A stretch of DNA of 23,325 bases from Neisseria lactamica NS19 (GTDB lineage: Bacteria > Pseudomonadota > Gammaproteobacteria > Burkholderiales > Neisseriaceae), in assembly GCA_000193795.2 (NCBI GenBank), contig AEPI01000008.1:1-23325 (forward strand), written 5' to 3'. The position numbers and the translations under genes are program-made. The notes beneath the pieces were generated by a model. The model was not told the DNA's origin, did not search any database, and saw nothing but the letters and a program-made list of their open reading frames with translations. Positions 1 through 6,653 of this stretch are shown piece after piece. Numbering within the stretch: position 1 is the stretch's first letter; every line of letters begins with the position of its first letter.

Positions 1-18
1 AGTTTTTGCAAATCAATA

Positions 19-49
19 TTGACAAGCTGAAAAAAAAAAACAATATACT
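19..49 (+). promoter_or_regulatory. Sigma70-type promoter with an 11-A tract in the spacer
   Basis: A perfect -35 hexamer TTGACA (19-24) is followed by a run of 11 A (30-40) and TATACT (44-49). The TTGACA-TATACT spacer is 19 nt; AATATA at 42-47 would give 17 nt. Transcription would start near 56 and read into the folded leader and the lipoprotein gene at 231. Seen directly: the hexamers and tract. Inferred: promoter activity, and that loss or gain of A residues would change strength, as known for other neisserial promoters with homopolymers in the spacer. Confidence 0.6.
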
Positions 50-80
50 CACCCGGTCTTAATGTTAACGGAGTATGAAA

Positions 81-170
81 ATGTTTCAACACACAGGGTG
101 GCACATAAAGCACTGCCCTATGTGTTGCCCTGATTTGGAAGGGGTTGCACCTCTCCCAAATAAAGTCTGA
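81..170 (+). CDS. Possible 29-aa Cys/His-rich small protein or leader peptide
   Basis: An open frame too short for routine gene calling starts at ATG 81, seven bases after a GGAG (70-73), and stops at TGA 168-170. Another in-frame ATG at 75 lies too close to the GGAG. The peptide begins MFQHTGWHIKHCPMCCPD, so three His and three Cys sit close together in an H-x3-H-x2-HCPMCC-like cluster, which could bind metal or act as a cysteine-codon sensor. It sits directly behind the promoter at 19-49 and 60 bases before the lipoprotein start. The same bases form two strong RNA hairpins, so the frame may be incidental. I recognise no family. No function is claimed. Confidence 0.4.
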   Translation: MFQHTGWHIKHCPMCCPDLEGVAPLPNKV

Positions 171-206
171 TGTTACCGCCCCGAAGGACGGATGTCCGAG
201 TGGCGG
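95..206 (+). promoter_or_regulatory. Three-hairpin structured leader RNA (or small RNA)
   Basis: Hairpin A pairs 95-107 with 119-131: 13 continuous pairs, three of them G-U, with an 11-nt loop. Hairpin B pairs 133-144 with 150-161: 12 positions with one A-C mismatch and one G-U, and loop TTGCA. Hairpin C pairs 176-180 with 202-206, with an inner GGAC/GTCC stem (186-189/194-197). There is no U-tract, so it is not a simple terminator. I checked by eye for TPP, FMN, SAM, glycine, fluoride, cobalamin, 4.5S and 6S signature sequences and saw none. It lies between a promoter and the lipoprotein ribosome binding site, so a 5' leader role is likeliest; an independent small RNA is possible. Confidence 0.45.
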
Positions 207-230
207 GGTTTCAACCGAAAAGGAAATACG

Positions 231-752
231 ATGAAACAAATACTTTTGGCTGCCGGCGTGGCGGCGGTATTGGCGGGCTGCGGCAAGGATGCGGGCGGTT
301 ACGAGGGTTATTGGCGTGAAAAGTCGGACAAAAAAGAGGGTATGATTGCCATAAAAAAAGAAAAAGGCAATTACTTCCTTAATAAAATCCACGTGGTTAC
401 AGGCGAGGAAGAGTCTTTGCTTTTGTCTGAAAAAGACGGCGCGCTTTCGATAAACACGGGGATAGGGGAAATCCCGATCAAACTTTCCGACGACGGGAAA
501 GAGCTGTATGTCGAACGCAGGCAGTATGTGAAAACCGATGCGGCGATGAAGGACAAAATCATCGCCCATCAGAAAAAGTGCGGACAAACGGCACAGGCAT
601 ACCTCGACGCACGAAAGGCGTTGCCGTCAAACCAAACGTATCAGCAGCATCAGGCGGCACTCAAGCAATTAAAACAGCAGTTTGAAGCCGAGTTCGACGA
701 ATTGGAAAAAGAAATCAAATGCAACGGCAGAAGCCCGGCATTGTTTCTTTAG
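231..752 (+). CDS. Small hypothetical lipoprotein
   Basis: The 173-residue product starts with a lipoprotein signal peptide: MKQILL, a hydrophobic stretch, and lipobox LAGC with acylated Cys17. Start 231 is chosen over ATG 192 because it puts the signal at the N-terminus and has an AAGGAAAT ribosome site just upstream. After Cys17 comes a Gly/Lys-rich linker, a probable beta-rich middle (about 30-110), and a Gln/Glu/Lys-rich C-terminal helix likely to form a coiled coil (about 125-165). Two further Cys, in KKCGQ and IKCNG, bracket this helix and could form a disulfide. It should be anchored in an envelope membrane facing the periplasm or surface. I do not recognise a family. It is followed by a terminator at 814-840. 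Confidence 0.85.
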   Translation: MKQILLAAGVAAVLAGCGKDAGGYEGYWREKSDKKEGMIAIKKEKGNYFLNKIHVVTGEEESLLLSEKDGALSINTGIGEIPIKLSDDGKELYVERRQYVKTDAAMKDKIIAHQKKCGQTAQAYLDARKALPSNQTYQQHQAALKQLKQQFEAEFDELEKEIKCNGRSPALFL

Positions 753-813
753 CAGAGGACAACCGGGAGGATGCCGCCGTCCGAATCGGATGCGCGGTTT
801 CCTTACCGGTACG

Positions 814-840
814 GGCGGACGGGAATGTCCGCCTTTTTTT
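814..840 (+). terminator. Rho-independent terminator
   Basis: GGCGGAC (814-820) pairs perfectly with GTCCGCC (827-833) around a GGGAAT loop, followed by seven T (834-840). It ends the transcript of the lipoprotein gene at 231-752. Confidence 0.85.
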
Positions 841-940
841 GTTCGGACGCGTTTGAATATCCGTTCGATTCTGTCCGTTCGCAAGGGGTATTTTCGTTCG
901 GGCGGAAATCAATTCCGTTAAATAAAAAGCATTTTGCCCG

Positions 941-985
941 GCCGGCTTGTGCCGGCGGCGCATCAACACTCCGCCTTAATGCGCC
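941..985 (-). terminator. Two adjacent hairpins downstream of mltA
   Basis: GCCGGC (941-946) pairs with GCCGGC (951-956) around a 4-nt loop, and GGCGCAT (957-963) pairs with ATGCGCC (979-985). They lie 45-90 bases past the mltA stop in the gap between convergent genes. Neither is followed by a clean U-tract on the minus strand, so the terminator role is inferred from position only. I see no gene in 841-1028. Confidence 0.35.
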
Positions 986-1004
986 CGATTGCCTGGGGAT
1001 GGGC

Positions 1005-1016
1005 TTCAGACGGCAT
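1005..1016 (-). repeat. DNA uptake sequence (12-mer), single copy
   Basis: A perfect 12-mer ATGCCGTCTGAA on the minus strand lies just past the mltA stop. The sequence is the known neisserial transformation signal. It is unpaired here, so it is not a hairpin terminator. Confidence 0.9.
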
Positions 1017-1028
1017 TGTTTGGCAGGT

Positions 1029-2354
1029 TTACGGCCGGTATTCGGGTTTCATGCCGTTGGGCAGAAGCTGCCAGACATAACCCGGTTCTTTCATTTTACC
1101 TGCCGTTTTACCCGCTTCGTCGCCGTACCCCCAGAAATAATCCACGCGCACCGCGCCTTTAATCGCGCTGCCGGTATCCTGCGCCATAATCAGGCGGTTG
1201 AGGGCTTTGCGGGTAACCGGGTGGGCGGTGGCGACAAATAAGGGTGCGCCCAAGGTAATGTAGTGCCGGTCGACCGCGCCGGCGTATTCCCCCATCAGCG
1301 GCGTTCCCAGTGCGCCGACAGGGCCGTCATTGCTGCTTCCGGCAAGCTCGCGGAAAAAGACATAGCTGGGGTTTTGCCCCAAAACTTCGGCGAGGCGTTG
1401 CGGATTTTGCCGCATATAGGCTTTGATGCCCTGCATCGAGGTCTGCCCGAGTTTGAGGTAGCCTTTGTCCGCCATATAGCGTCCGATGGAAACATAGGGA
1501 TGCTCGTTTTTGTCGGCATAGCCGATGCGGATGTATTTGCCGGACGGGGTTTTCAGACGGCCCGAGCCTTGTATGTGCATGAAAAAAAGTTCGACGGGGT
1601 CTTCGGCATAGCCGAGGATGGGGGCTTTGCCGTCAAGCGCGCCGCCGTTGATTTGGTTTCGCGTGTGGTAAGGGAGGAAGCGGCTTCCTTCAAACCTGCC
1701 CTTGATTGCCGTTGTGCGCGCGGTGATAGGGAATTGGGAGAGGTCGGCGGTATGCGTGCCGCCGGTATTGTCGATTGTGCCGCTGTTTTTTCCCGTCTGC
1801 CTGATGCGGACAAAGACTTTTCCGTCCCGCAAACCGGCAGGCAGGGGGACGGAGATAAAATCGTCGGGAATGCCGTAAATCGGGAAGCGGGCCTGTTCCG
1901 TCCGCCTGTCGTCGCCTTTCAGCACCGGTTCGTAATAGCCGGTAACCGTACCGGCAAGGCTTCCGTTGCCTGCAACCTGCCACGGCGTGAAATAGCGTTC
2001 AAAAAACTGTTTTGCCTGAAAGGAATGGACGGGGGTTTGAAAGGCTTGGGCACACACATCCTGCCAGCCTTGGCGGTTTTTCAAATTGGCGCAGCCAAGC
2101 CTGAAAGACTGCAGGCTTTTGGCGAAATCCTGCGCCGCCCAGTGGGGTAGGGACAGGTGCGGTACAACGGTATAGACGGCCCCTCCGCCGCCGACCGTCG
2201 TTCCGGCGAGGTCAGGGATGCCGGCCGGCCGGTCCGGGCCGTTGATGACGGATGTGTCGGGCTGCGGGAAGGTTTGGATGCTCCTGCTTTGGCAGGCGGC
2301 GAGGATGGCGGCGGCGATGCCGTACAGGGCGGCGCGGAACAGGTATTTTTTCAT
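1029..2354 (-). CDS. mltA: Membrane-bound lytic murein transglycosylase A (GNA33)
   Basis: This 441-residue lipoprotein cleaves the beta-1,4 MurNAc-GlcNAc bond of peptidoglycan, leaving 1,6-anhydro-MurNAc. The signal peptide ends in lipobox LAAC with Cys21. The MltA region covers about residues 110-330 (GYYEP at 139-143, HIQGSGR at 260-266), followed by the C-terminal 3D domain with QDTGSAIKGAVRVDYFWG (392-409). Asp405 is the probable catalytic acid by comparison with the family. Start 2354 is chosen because an upstream TTG at 2363 would only extend the signal peptide. The sequence matches what I recall of meningococcal GNA33, a surface-exposed vaccine antigen. It diverges from efeU; a 9-G run lies 65 bases upstream. 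A 10-mer DUS core lies inside the gene at 1552-1561. Confidence 0.97.
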   Translation of the reverse strand: MKKYLFRAALYGIAAAILAACQSRSIQTFPQPDTSVINGPDRPAGIPDLAGTTVGGGGAVYTVVPHLSLPHWAAQDFAKSLQSFRLGCANLKNRQGWQDVCAQAFQTPVHSFQAKQFFERYFTPWQVAGNGSLAGTVTGYYEPVLKGDDRRTEQARFPIYGIPDDFISVPLPAGLRDGKVFVRIRQTGKNSGTIDNTGGTHTADLSQFPITARTTAIKGRFEGSRFLPYHTRNQINGGALDGKAPILGYAEDPVELFFMHIQGSGRLKTPSGKYIRIGYADKNEHPYVSIGRYMADKGYLKLGQTSMQGIKAYMRQNPQRLAEVLGQNPSYVFFRELAGSSNDGPVGALGTPLMGEYAGAVDRHYITLGAPLFVATAHPVTRKALNRLIMAQDTGSAIKGAVRVDYFWGYGDEAGKTAGKMKEPGYVWQLLPNGMKPEYRP

Positions 2355-2418
2355 AATGGACAATGTTGCCGACAGTAATAAGAAAGATGGTTTCGGGCGG
2401 CGTTGCGGTAACCGTGGA

Positions 2419-2427
2419 GGGGGGGGG
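2419..2427. repeat. Homopolymeric G(9) tract between mltA and efeU
   Basis: Nine consecutive G lie in the 213-bp gap between the divergent mltA and efeU starts, about 65 bases upstream of mltA. On the minus strand the run directly follows a TAAAAT that could be an mltA -10 element. Poly-G tracts of this size are known slippage sites in Neisseria. No effect on expression is shown here. Confidence 0.7.
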
Positions 2428-2494
2428 ATTTTAACACAGGGTGCAGCCGCAGCCTGCGGAACTTTCCGTCGCGCGGCAATGCGGATAAAAATAA

Positions 2495-2514
2495 CTTGTA
2501 TTTGTATTTACAAG
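2495..2514. promoter_or_regulatory. Inverted repeat, possible operator upstream of efeU
   Basis: CTTGTA (2495-2500) and TACAAG (2509-2514) form a perfect 6-bp dyad with an 8-nt AT-rich centre, 54 bases before the efeU start. A Fur-type operator would make sense for an iron operon, but the match to the classical 19-bp Fur box is poor by eye. A GATAAT at about 2530 could be a -10 element. Role inferred from position. Confidence 0.35.
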
Positions 2515-2567
2515 CAATGAAAATATTCCGATAATATATTGTTCATCATCCTTGTTCATTCGCGTTT

Positions 2568-3407
2568 ATGCTGGTCGCTTTTTTAATTATGTTGCGCGAG
2601 GGTATCGAAGCTGCGCTCATCGTCGGTATCGTTGCAGGTTTTCTGAAGCAGTCCGGTCATTCGAAACTGATGCCTAAGGTCTGGTTCGGGGTCGTCCTTG
2701 CTTCTTTGATGTGTTTGGGGCTGGGGTACGGAATCCATTCGGCAACGGGCGAGATTCCCCAGAAGCAGCAGGAGTTTGTCGTCGGCATTATCGGCCTGGT
2801 TGCCGTCGCGATGCTGACTTATATGGTTTTATGGATGAAAAAGGCGGCGCGTTCGATGAAGCAGCAGCTTCAGGATTCTGTGCAGGCGGCTTTGAACCGG
2901 GGCAGCGGACAAGGATGGGCCTTGGTCGGTATGGCGTTTCTTGCCGTGGCGCGCGAAGGTTTGGAGAGCGTTTTTTTTCTGCTTGCCGTATTCAAACAGA
3001 GCCCGACTTGGCAGATGCCGGCCGGTGCGGTAGCGGGGGTTTTGGCTGCCGCCGTGATTGGCGCGTTGATTTATCAGGGTGGGATGCGCCTGAATCTGGC
3101 GAAGTTTTTCCGTTGGACGGGGGCGTTTCTGATTGTCGTTGCCGCCGGCCTGCTTGCCGGCTCGCTGCGCGCGCTGCACGAAGCAGGCATTTGGAACGCG
3201 CTTCAGGACATTGTGTTCGACTCATCAAAATATTTGCACGAAGACAGTCCGTTAGGTGTGCTGCTCGGCGGATTTTTCGGCTATACCGACCATCCGACGC
3301 AGGGCGAGGCCTTGGTTTGGCTGTTGTACCTTATTCCCGTCATGACTTGGTTTTTGCGCGGCAGTAGGCCGTCTGAAACTTTAACCCGTAAAGAGGAGCT
3401 GAAATGA
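2568..3407 (+). CDS. efeU: EfeU/FTR1-family iron permease
   Basis: This 279-residue inner-membrane protein is the permease of the EfeUOB iron system. Both hallmark R-E-G-x-E motifs are present: REGIE at 10-14 and REGLE at 129-133; in the FTR1 family their acidic residues bind iron in the channel. About seven hydrophobic segments are visible. Start 2568 gives the usual FTR1 N-terminus, but no convincing ribosome site precedes it. The stop overlaps the efeO start (ATGA at 3404-3407), implying coupled translation. A run of eight T (2971-2978) encodes Val-Phe-Phe just after the second motif and could slip. An AG-type DUS lies near the 3' end (3366-3377). Confidence 0.95.
   Translation: MLVAFLIMLREGIEAALIVGIVAGFLKQSGHSKLMPKVWFGVVLASLMCLGLGYGIHSATGEIPQKQQEFVVGIIGLVAVAMLTYMVLWMKKAARSMKQQLQDSVQAALNRGSGQGWALVGMAFLAVAREGLESVFFLLAVFKQSPTWQMPAGAVAGVLAAAVIGALIYQGGMRLNLAKFFRWTGAFLIVVAAGLLAGSLRALHEAGIWNALQDIVFDSSKYLHEDSPLGVLLGGFFGYTDHPTQGEALVWLLYLIPVMTWFLRGSRPSETLTRKEELK
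2971..2978 (+). repeat. T(8) run inside efeU
   Basis: Eight T in the coding strand span codons for Val-Phe-Phe about residues 135-137. Loss or gain of one base would truncate EfeU and uncouple efeO. In this sequence the frame is intact. Confidence 0.6.
3366..3377 (+). repeat. AG-type DUS variant in the 3' end of efeU
   Basis: AGGCCGTCTGAA carries the 10-mer core with AG in place of AT at the 5' end. This dialect is known as the main uptake signal of several commensal Neisseria. It lies within coding sequence. Confidence 0.8.
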
Positions 3408-4570
3408 GAAAACTCAATTTGACTGCATTGTCCGTGATGCTTACCTTAGGTTTGACTGCTTGCCAGCCGCCGGAAGCGGAGAAAGCCGCACCAGCTGCGT
3501 CCGGTGAGACCCAATCCGCCAACGAAGGCGGTTCGGTCAGTATCGCCGTCAACGACAATGCCTGCGAACCGATGGAGCTGACCGTGCCGAGCGGACAGGT
3601 TGTGTTCAATATTAAAAACAACAGCGGCCGCAAGCTCGAATGGGAAATTCTGAAAGGCGTGATGGTGGTGGACGAGCGCGAAAACATCGCCCCCGGACTT
3701 TCCGACAAAATGACTGTAACCCTGCTGCCGGGCGAATACGAAATGACCTGCGGCCTTTTGACCAATCCGCGCGGCAAGCTGGTGGTTACCGACAGCGGCT
3801 TTAAAGACACTGCCAACGAAGCGGATTTGGAAAAACTGTCCCAGCCGCTCGCCGACTATAAAGCCTATGTCCAAGGTGAAGTCAAAGAGCTGGTGGCGAA
3901 AACCAAAACCTTTACCGAAGCCGTCAAAGCAGGCGACATTGAAAAGGCGAAATCCCTGTTTGCCGCCACCCGCGTCCACTACGAACGCATCGAACCGATT
4001 GCCGAGCTTTTCAGCGAACTCGACCCCGTCATCGATGCGCGTGAAGACGACTTCAAAGACGGCGCGAAAGATGCCGGGTTTACCGGGTTCCACCGTATCG
4101 AACACGCCCTTTGGGTGGAAAAAGACGTGTCCGGCGTGAAGGAAACCGCAGCCAAACTGATGACCGATGTCGAAGCCCTGCAAAAAGAAATCGACGCATT
4201 GGCATTCCCTCCGGGCAAAGTGGTCGGCGGCGCGTCCGAACTGATTGAAGAAGTGGCGGGCAGTAAAATCAGCGGCGAAGAAGACCGGTACAGCCACACC
4301 GATTTGAGCGACTTCCAAGCCAATGTGGACGGATCTAAAAAAATCGTCGATTTGTTCCGTCCGCTGATTGAGGCCAAAAACAAAGCCCTGTTGGAAAAAA
4401 CCGATACCAACTTCAAACAGGTCAACGAAATTCTGGCGAAATACCGTACCAAAGACGGTTTTGAAACCTACGACAAGCTGAGCGAGGCCGACCGCAAAGC
4501 GTTACAAGCCCCCGTTAACGCGCTTGCCGAAGACCTTGCCCAACTTCGCGGCATACTCGGCTTGAAATAA
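3404..4570 (+). CDS. efeO: EfeO-type iron-uptake lipoprotein (cupredoxin + M75 imelysin domain)
   Basis: The 388-residue product is the periplasmic component of the EfeUOB system. Its signal peptide ends in lipobox LTAC with Cys20, so it is probably membrane-tethered. A cupredoxin-like domain (about 45-130) contains Cys54 in NACEPMEL and Cys116 in EMTCGLL, positions typical of the metal site or disulfide of EfeO cupredoxin domains. The helical M75/imelysin domain follows (about 140-385) with the signature GFHRIE (228-233), in which the His and Glu are proposed metal ligands. GAGGAG at 3393-3398 is a strong ribosome site and the ATG overlaps the efeU stop. A DUS-pair hairpin follows at 4581-4614. 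Confidence 0.95.
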   Translation: MRKLNLTALSVMLTLGLTACQPPEAEKAAPAASGETQSANEGGSVSIAVNDNACEPMELTVPSGQVVFNIKNNSGRKLEWEILKGVMVVDERENIAPGLSDKMTVTLLPGEYEMTCGLLTNPRGKLVVTDSGFKDTANEADLEKLSQPLADYKAYVQGEVKELVAKTKTFTEAVKAGDIEKAKSLFAATRVHYERIEPIAELFSELDPVIDAREDDFKDGAKDAGFTGFHRIEHALWVEKDVSGVKETAAKLMTDVEALQKEIDALAFPPGKVVGGASELIEEVAGSKISGEEDRYSHTDLSDFQANVDGSKKIVDLFRPLIEAKNKALLEKTDTNFKQVNEILAKYRTKDGFETYDKLSEADRKALQAPVNALAEDLAQLRGILGLK

Positions 4571-4580
4571 GCCTTGGGCG

Positions 4581-4620
4581 TTCAGACGGCATTTGGCGGC
4601 AGATGCCGTCTGAAATTTTA
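4581..4620 (+). terminator. DUS inverted-pair hairpin between efeO and efeB
   Basis: TTCAGACGGCAT (4581-4592) and ATGCCGTCTGAA (4603-4614) form a perfect 12-bp stem around a 10-nt loop, followed by ATTTTAT. Such pairs commonly act as terminators in Neisseria. Here it lies inside the efe cluster, so efeB expression may be reduced or depend on a separate promoter in 4621-4700. Confidence 0.75.
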
Positions 4621-4713
4621 TCTGCAAAACCGGAAAGGTATTGAAAAAGGCGGAGGTTTCCGTTTCCCGCGTTCCGCCGTATCGGATACCGAGTTTAAAC
4701 AAAGGATAAAAAC

Positions 4714-5979
4714 ATGAGTACGAACAACCCGACACAACCGGCCAGGCGCACCCTCTTTAAAACTGCGATCGCAGCCGGAGCAGTCGGCGCAATCGGAGGT
4801 TATCTCGGCGGCAAAAAACAGGGCGAAACCGCCGAACGCGCCGCCGAAAACCAACATTCGCCCCAATCCTATCCCTGCTACGGCGAACATCAGGCAGGTA
4901 TCGTTACGCCGCAGCAGGCATTTTCCATTATGTGCGCCTTTGACGTTACCGCGCAAAACGCCAAGCAGCTGGAAAACCTGTTCCGCACGCTGACCGCCCG
5001 TATCGAGTTTCTCACCCAAGGCGGCGAATACCAGGACGGCGACGACAAACTTCCGCCGGCCGGCAGCGGCATTTTGGGCAAAGCCTTCAACCCCGACGGA
5101 TTGACCGTTACCGTGGGGGTGGGCGGCAGCCTGTTTGACGGACGGTTCGGACTCAAAGACAAAAAACCGGTTCATTTGCAGGAAATGCGCGACTTCCCCA
5201 ACGACAAGCTGCAAAAAAGCTGGTGCGACGGCGATTTGAGCCTGCAAATCTGCGCCTTCACCCCCGAAACCTGCCAAGCCGCCCTGCGCGACATCATCAA
5301 ACATACCGCCCAAACCGCCGTTATCCGTTGGAGTATCGACGGGTGGCAGCCCAAATCCGAACCCGGCGCGATGGCGGCGCGCAACCTGTTGGGCTTCCGT
5401 GACGGTACGGGCAACCCCAAAGTTTCCGACCCCAAAACCGCCGACGAGGTTTTGTGGACGGGTGTGGCCGCCAACAGCCTCGACGAACCGGAGTGGGCGA
5501 AAAACGGCAGCTATCAGGCAGTCCGCCTTATCCGCCACTTTGTCGAGTTTTGGGACAGGACGCCGCTTCAAGAGCAAACCGACATTTTCGGGCGGCGCAA
5601 ATACAGCGGCGCGCCGATGGACGGCAAAAAAGAAGCCGACCAGCCGGATTTCGCCAAAGACCCCGAGGGGAATACCACGCCCAAAGACAGCCATATACGC
5701 CTAGCGAATCCGCGCGATCCCGAATTCCTCAAAAAACACCGCCTCTTCCGCCGCGCCTACAGCTATTCGCGCGGACTCGCCTCAAGCGGACAGCTTGATG
5801 TCGGGCTGGTGTTCGTCTGCTATCAGGCAAACCTTGCCGACGGATTCATCTTCGTGCAAAACCTCCTTAACGGCGAACCGCTGGAAGAATACATCAGCCC
5901 CTTCGGCGGCGGTTATTTCTTCGTGCTGCCGGGTGTCGAAAAAGGCAGTTTCTTGGGGCAGGGGCTGTTGGGCGTATAA
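4714..5979 (+). CDS. efeB: EfeB, Tat-exported Dyp-type heme peroxidase
   Basis: This 421-residue Dyp-type peroxidase is the third EfeUOB component, thought to oxidise ferrous iron in the periplasm or handle heme. A twin-arginine signal is visible (ARRTLFK, Arg11-Arg12, then an Ala/Gly-rich hydrophobic stretch to about 33), consistent with export folded with heme. The family GxxDG motif is present as GFRDG (227-231) with distal Asp230. SHIRLANPR supplies the proximal heme ligand His327, by comparison with E. coli EfeB. AAAGGAT lies eight bases before the ATG. It is separated from efeO by 143 bp that includes a DUS hairpin and ends at the bidirectional terminator 5994-6035. Confidence 0.95.
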   Translation: MSTNNPTQPARRTLFKTAIAAGAVGAIGGYLGGKKQGETAERAAENQHSPQSYPCYGEHQAGIVTPQQAFSIMCAFDVTAQNAKQLENLFRTLTARIEFLTQGGEYQDGDDKLPPAGSGILGKAFNPDGLTVTVGVGGSLFDGRFGLKDKKPVHLQEMRDFPNDKLQKSWCDGDLSLQICAFTPETCQAALRDIIKHTAQTAVIRWSIDGWQPKSEPGAMAARNLLGFRDGTGNPKVSDPKTADEVLWTGVAANSLDEPEWAKNGSYQAVRLIRHFVEFWDRTPLQEQTDIFGRRKYSGAPMDGKKEADQPDFAKDPEGNTTPKDSHIRLANPRDPEFLKKHRLFRRAYSYSRGLASSGQLDVGLVFVCYQANLADGFIFVQNLLNGEPLEEYISPFGGGYFFVLPGVEKGSFLGQGLLGV

Positions 5980-5993
5980 ATCCGCCATATAAA

Positions 5994-6035
5994 AAACGCC
6001 GTCCGAACCTTGCCAAACGGGTTCGGACGGCGTTT
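5994..6035. terminator. Bidirectional terminator between efeB and phnA
   Basis: AAACGCCGTCCGAACC (5994-6009) pairs perfectly with its complement at 6020-6035: a 16-bp stem with a 10-nt loop. A-runs and T-runs flank both sides, serving the convergent genes. The stem contains GCCGTCCGAA, one base off the DUS core, as if a decayed DUS pair. Confidence 0.9.
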
Positions 6036-6049
6036 CTTGTTTTGGACGG

Positions 6050-6379
6050 TCAGGCTTTTTTGACGAATTCGGATTTTAAATTCATCGCGCTGCCGTCGAT
6101 TTTGCAGCCGATGTTGTGATCGCCTTCTTGCAGGCGTATGCCTTTGACCTTCGTACCTTGTTTGATCACCATCGAGCTGCCTTTTACCTTGAGGTCTTTG
6201 ATGAGGATGACGGTGTCACCGTTTTGCAGCACCGCGCCGTTGGCATCGAGCACTTGAGCCGCAAGGTCGGCGGCGGATTCGGTTTCATTCCATTCGTAGG
6301 CGCATTCGGGGCAGATGTATTGTCCGCCGTCTTCATAGGTGTATTCGGAGGCGCATTGCGGGCAAGGGGGTAATGACAT
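6050..6379 (-). CDS. yjdM: PhnA/YjdM-family zinc-ribbon protein
   Basis: The 109-residue protein has an N-terminal zinc ribbon with Cys6-x2-Cys9 and Cys23-x2-Cys26, followed by the conserved PhnA C-terminal domain (NGDTVILIKDLKVKGSS, about 53-69; then KGIRLQ). The family name comes from the E. coli phn locus, but a role in phosphonate use is not established and no phn genes lie nearby. Cytosolic, with no signal. A GGAAAA ribosome site precedes the ATG at 6379. A DUS hairpin (6413-6449) insulates it from the genes upstream. Confidence 0.9.
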   Translation of the reverse strand: MSLPPCPQCASEYTYEDGGQYICPECAYEWNETESAADLAAQVLDANGAVLQNGDTVILIKDLKVKGSSMVIKQGTKVKGIRLQEGDHNIGCKIDGSAMNLKSEFVKKA

Positions 6380-6412
6380 AGTTTTCCGTCCTTATCGGAT
6401 GTTTGTTTCGGG

Positions 6413-6449
6413 ATGCCGTCTGAAACCTGAAACCGGCTTCAGACGGCAT
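6413..6449. terminator. DUS inverted-pair hairpin upstream of yjdM
   Basis: ATGCCGTCTGAA (6413-6424) and TTCAGACGGCAT (6438-6449) pair perfectly. It lies about 205 bases past the end of the lipoprotein gene 6654-6938 and before yjdM, so it may terminate the glmU-lipoprotein transcript. Between 6450 and 6653 I see only a weak CGGACA/TGTCCG dyad and no gene. Confidence 0.7.
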
Positions 6450-6653
6450 TGTCGGGTTTTGCCTGTGTTTCAAAACGGTGTCGGAACAGGGATGGGGTTG
6501 AATAAAACCATCTCGCCAAATAATCGGACAATGCCTGTCCGGCATTTCATAGGGCGACGCTTTATGTGCCGTCCTGTGTGTTGAAACGTATGGGCAAATC
6601 GGCGCAATCTTAAAACACGGTCTTTGTTCGGGAACAGTAGTATTTCATTATTG

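Noticed and set aside
184..225. GGATGTCCGAGTGG resembles the D-arm of a serine tRNA
   Set aside because: No anticodon arm, T arm or CCA end follows; the sequence runs into the lipoprotein start. Treated as chance within hairpin C.
192..752. Start at ATG 192 for the first lipoprotein
   Set aside because: It would put 13 polar residues in front of a clear lipoprotein signal peptide; ATG 231 has the better ribosome site.
2389..2436. Tiny ORF through the G9 tract (ATG 2389-ish)
   Set aside because: Fifteen codons, weak ribosome site, no recognisable feature beyond Gly codons from the tract.
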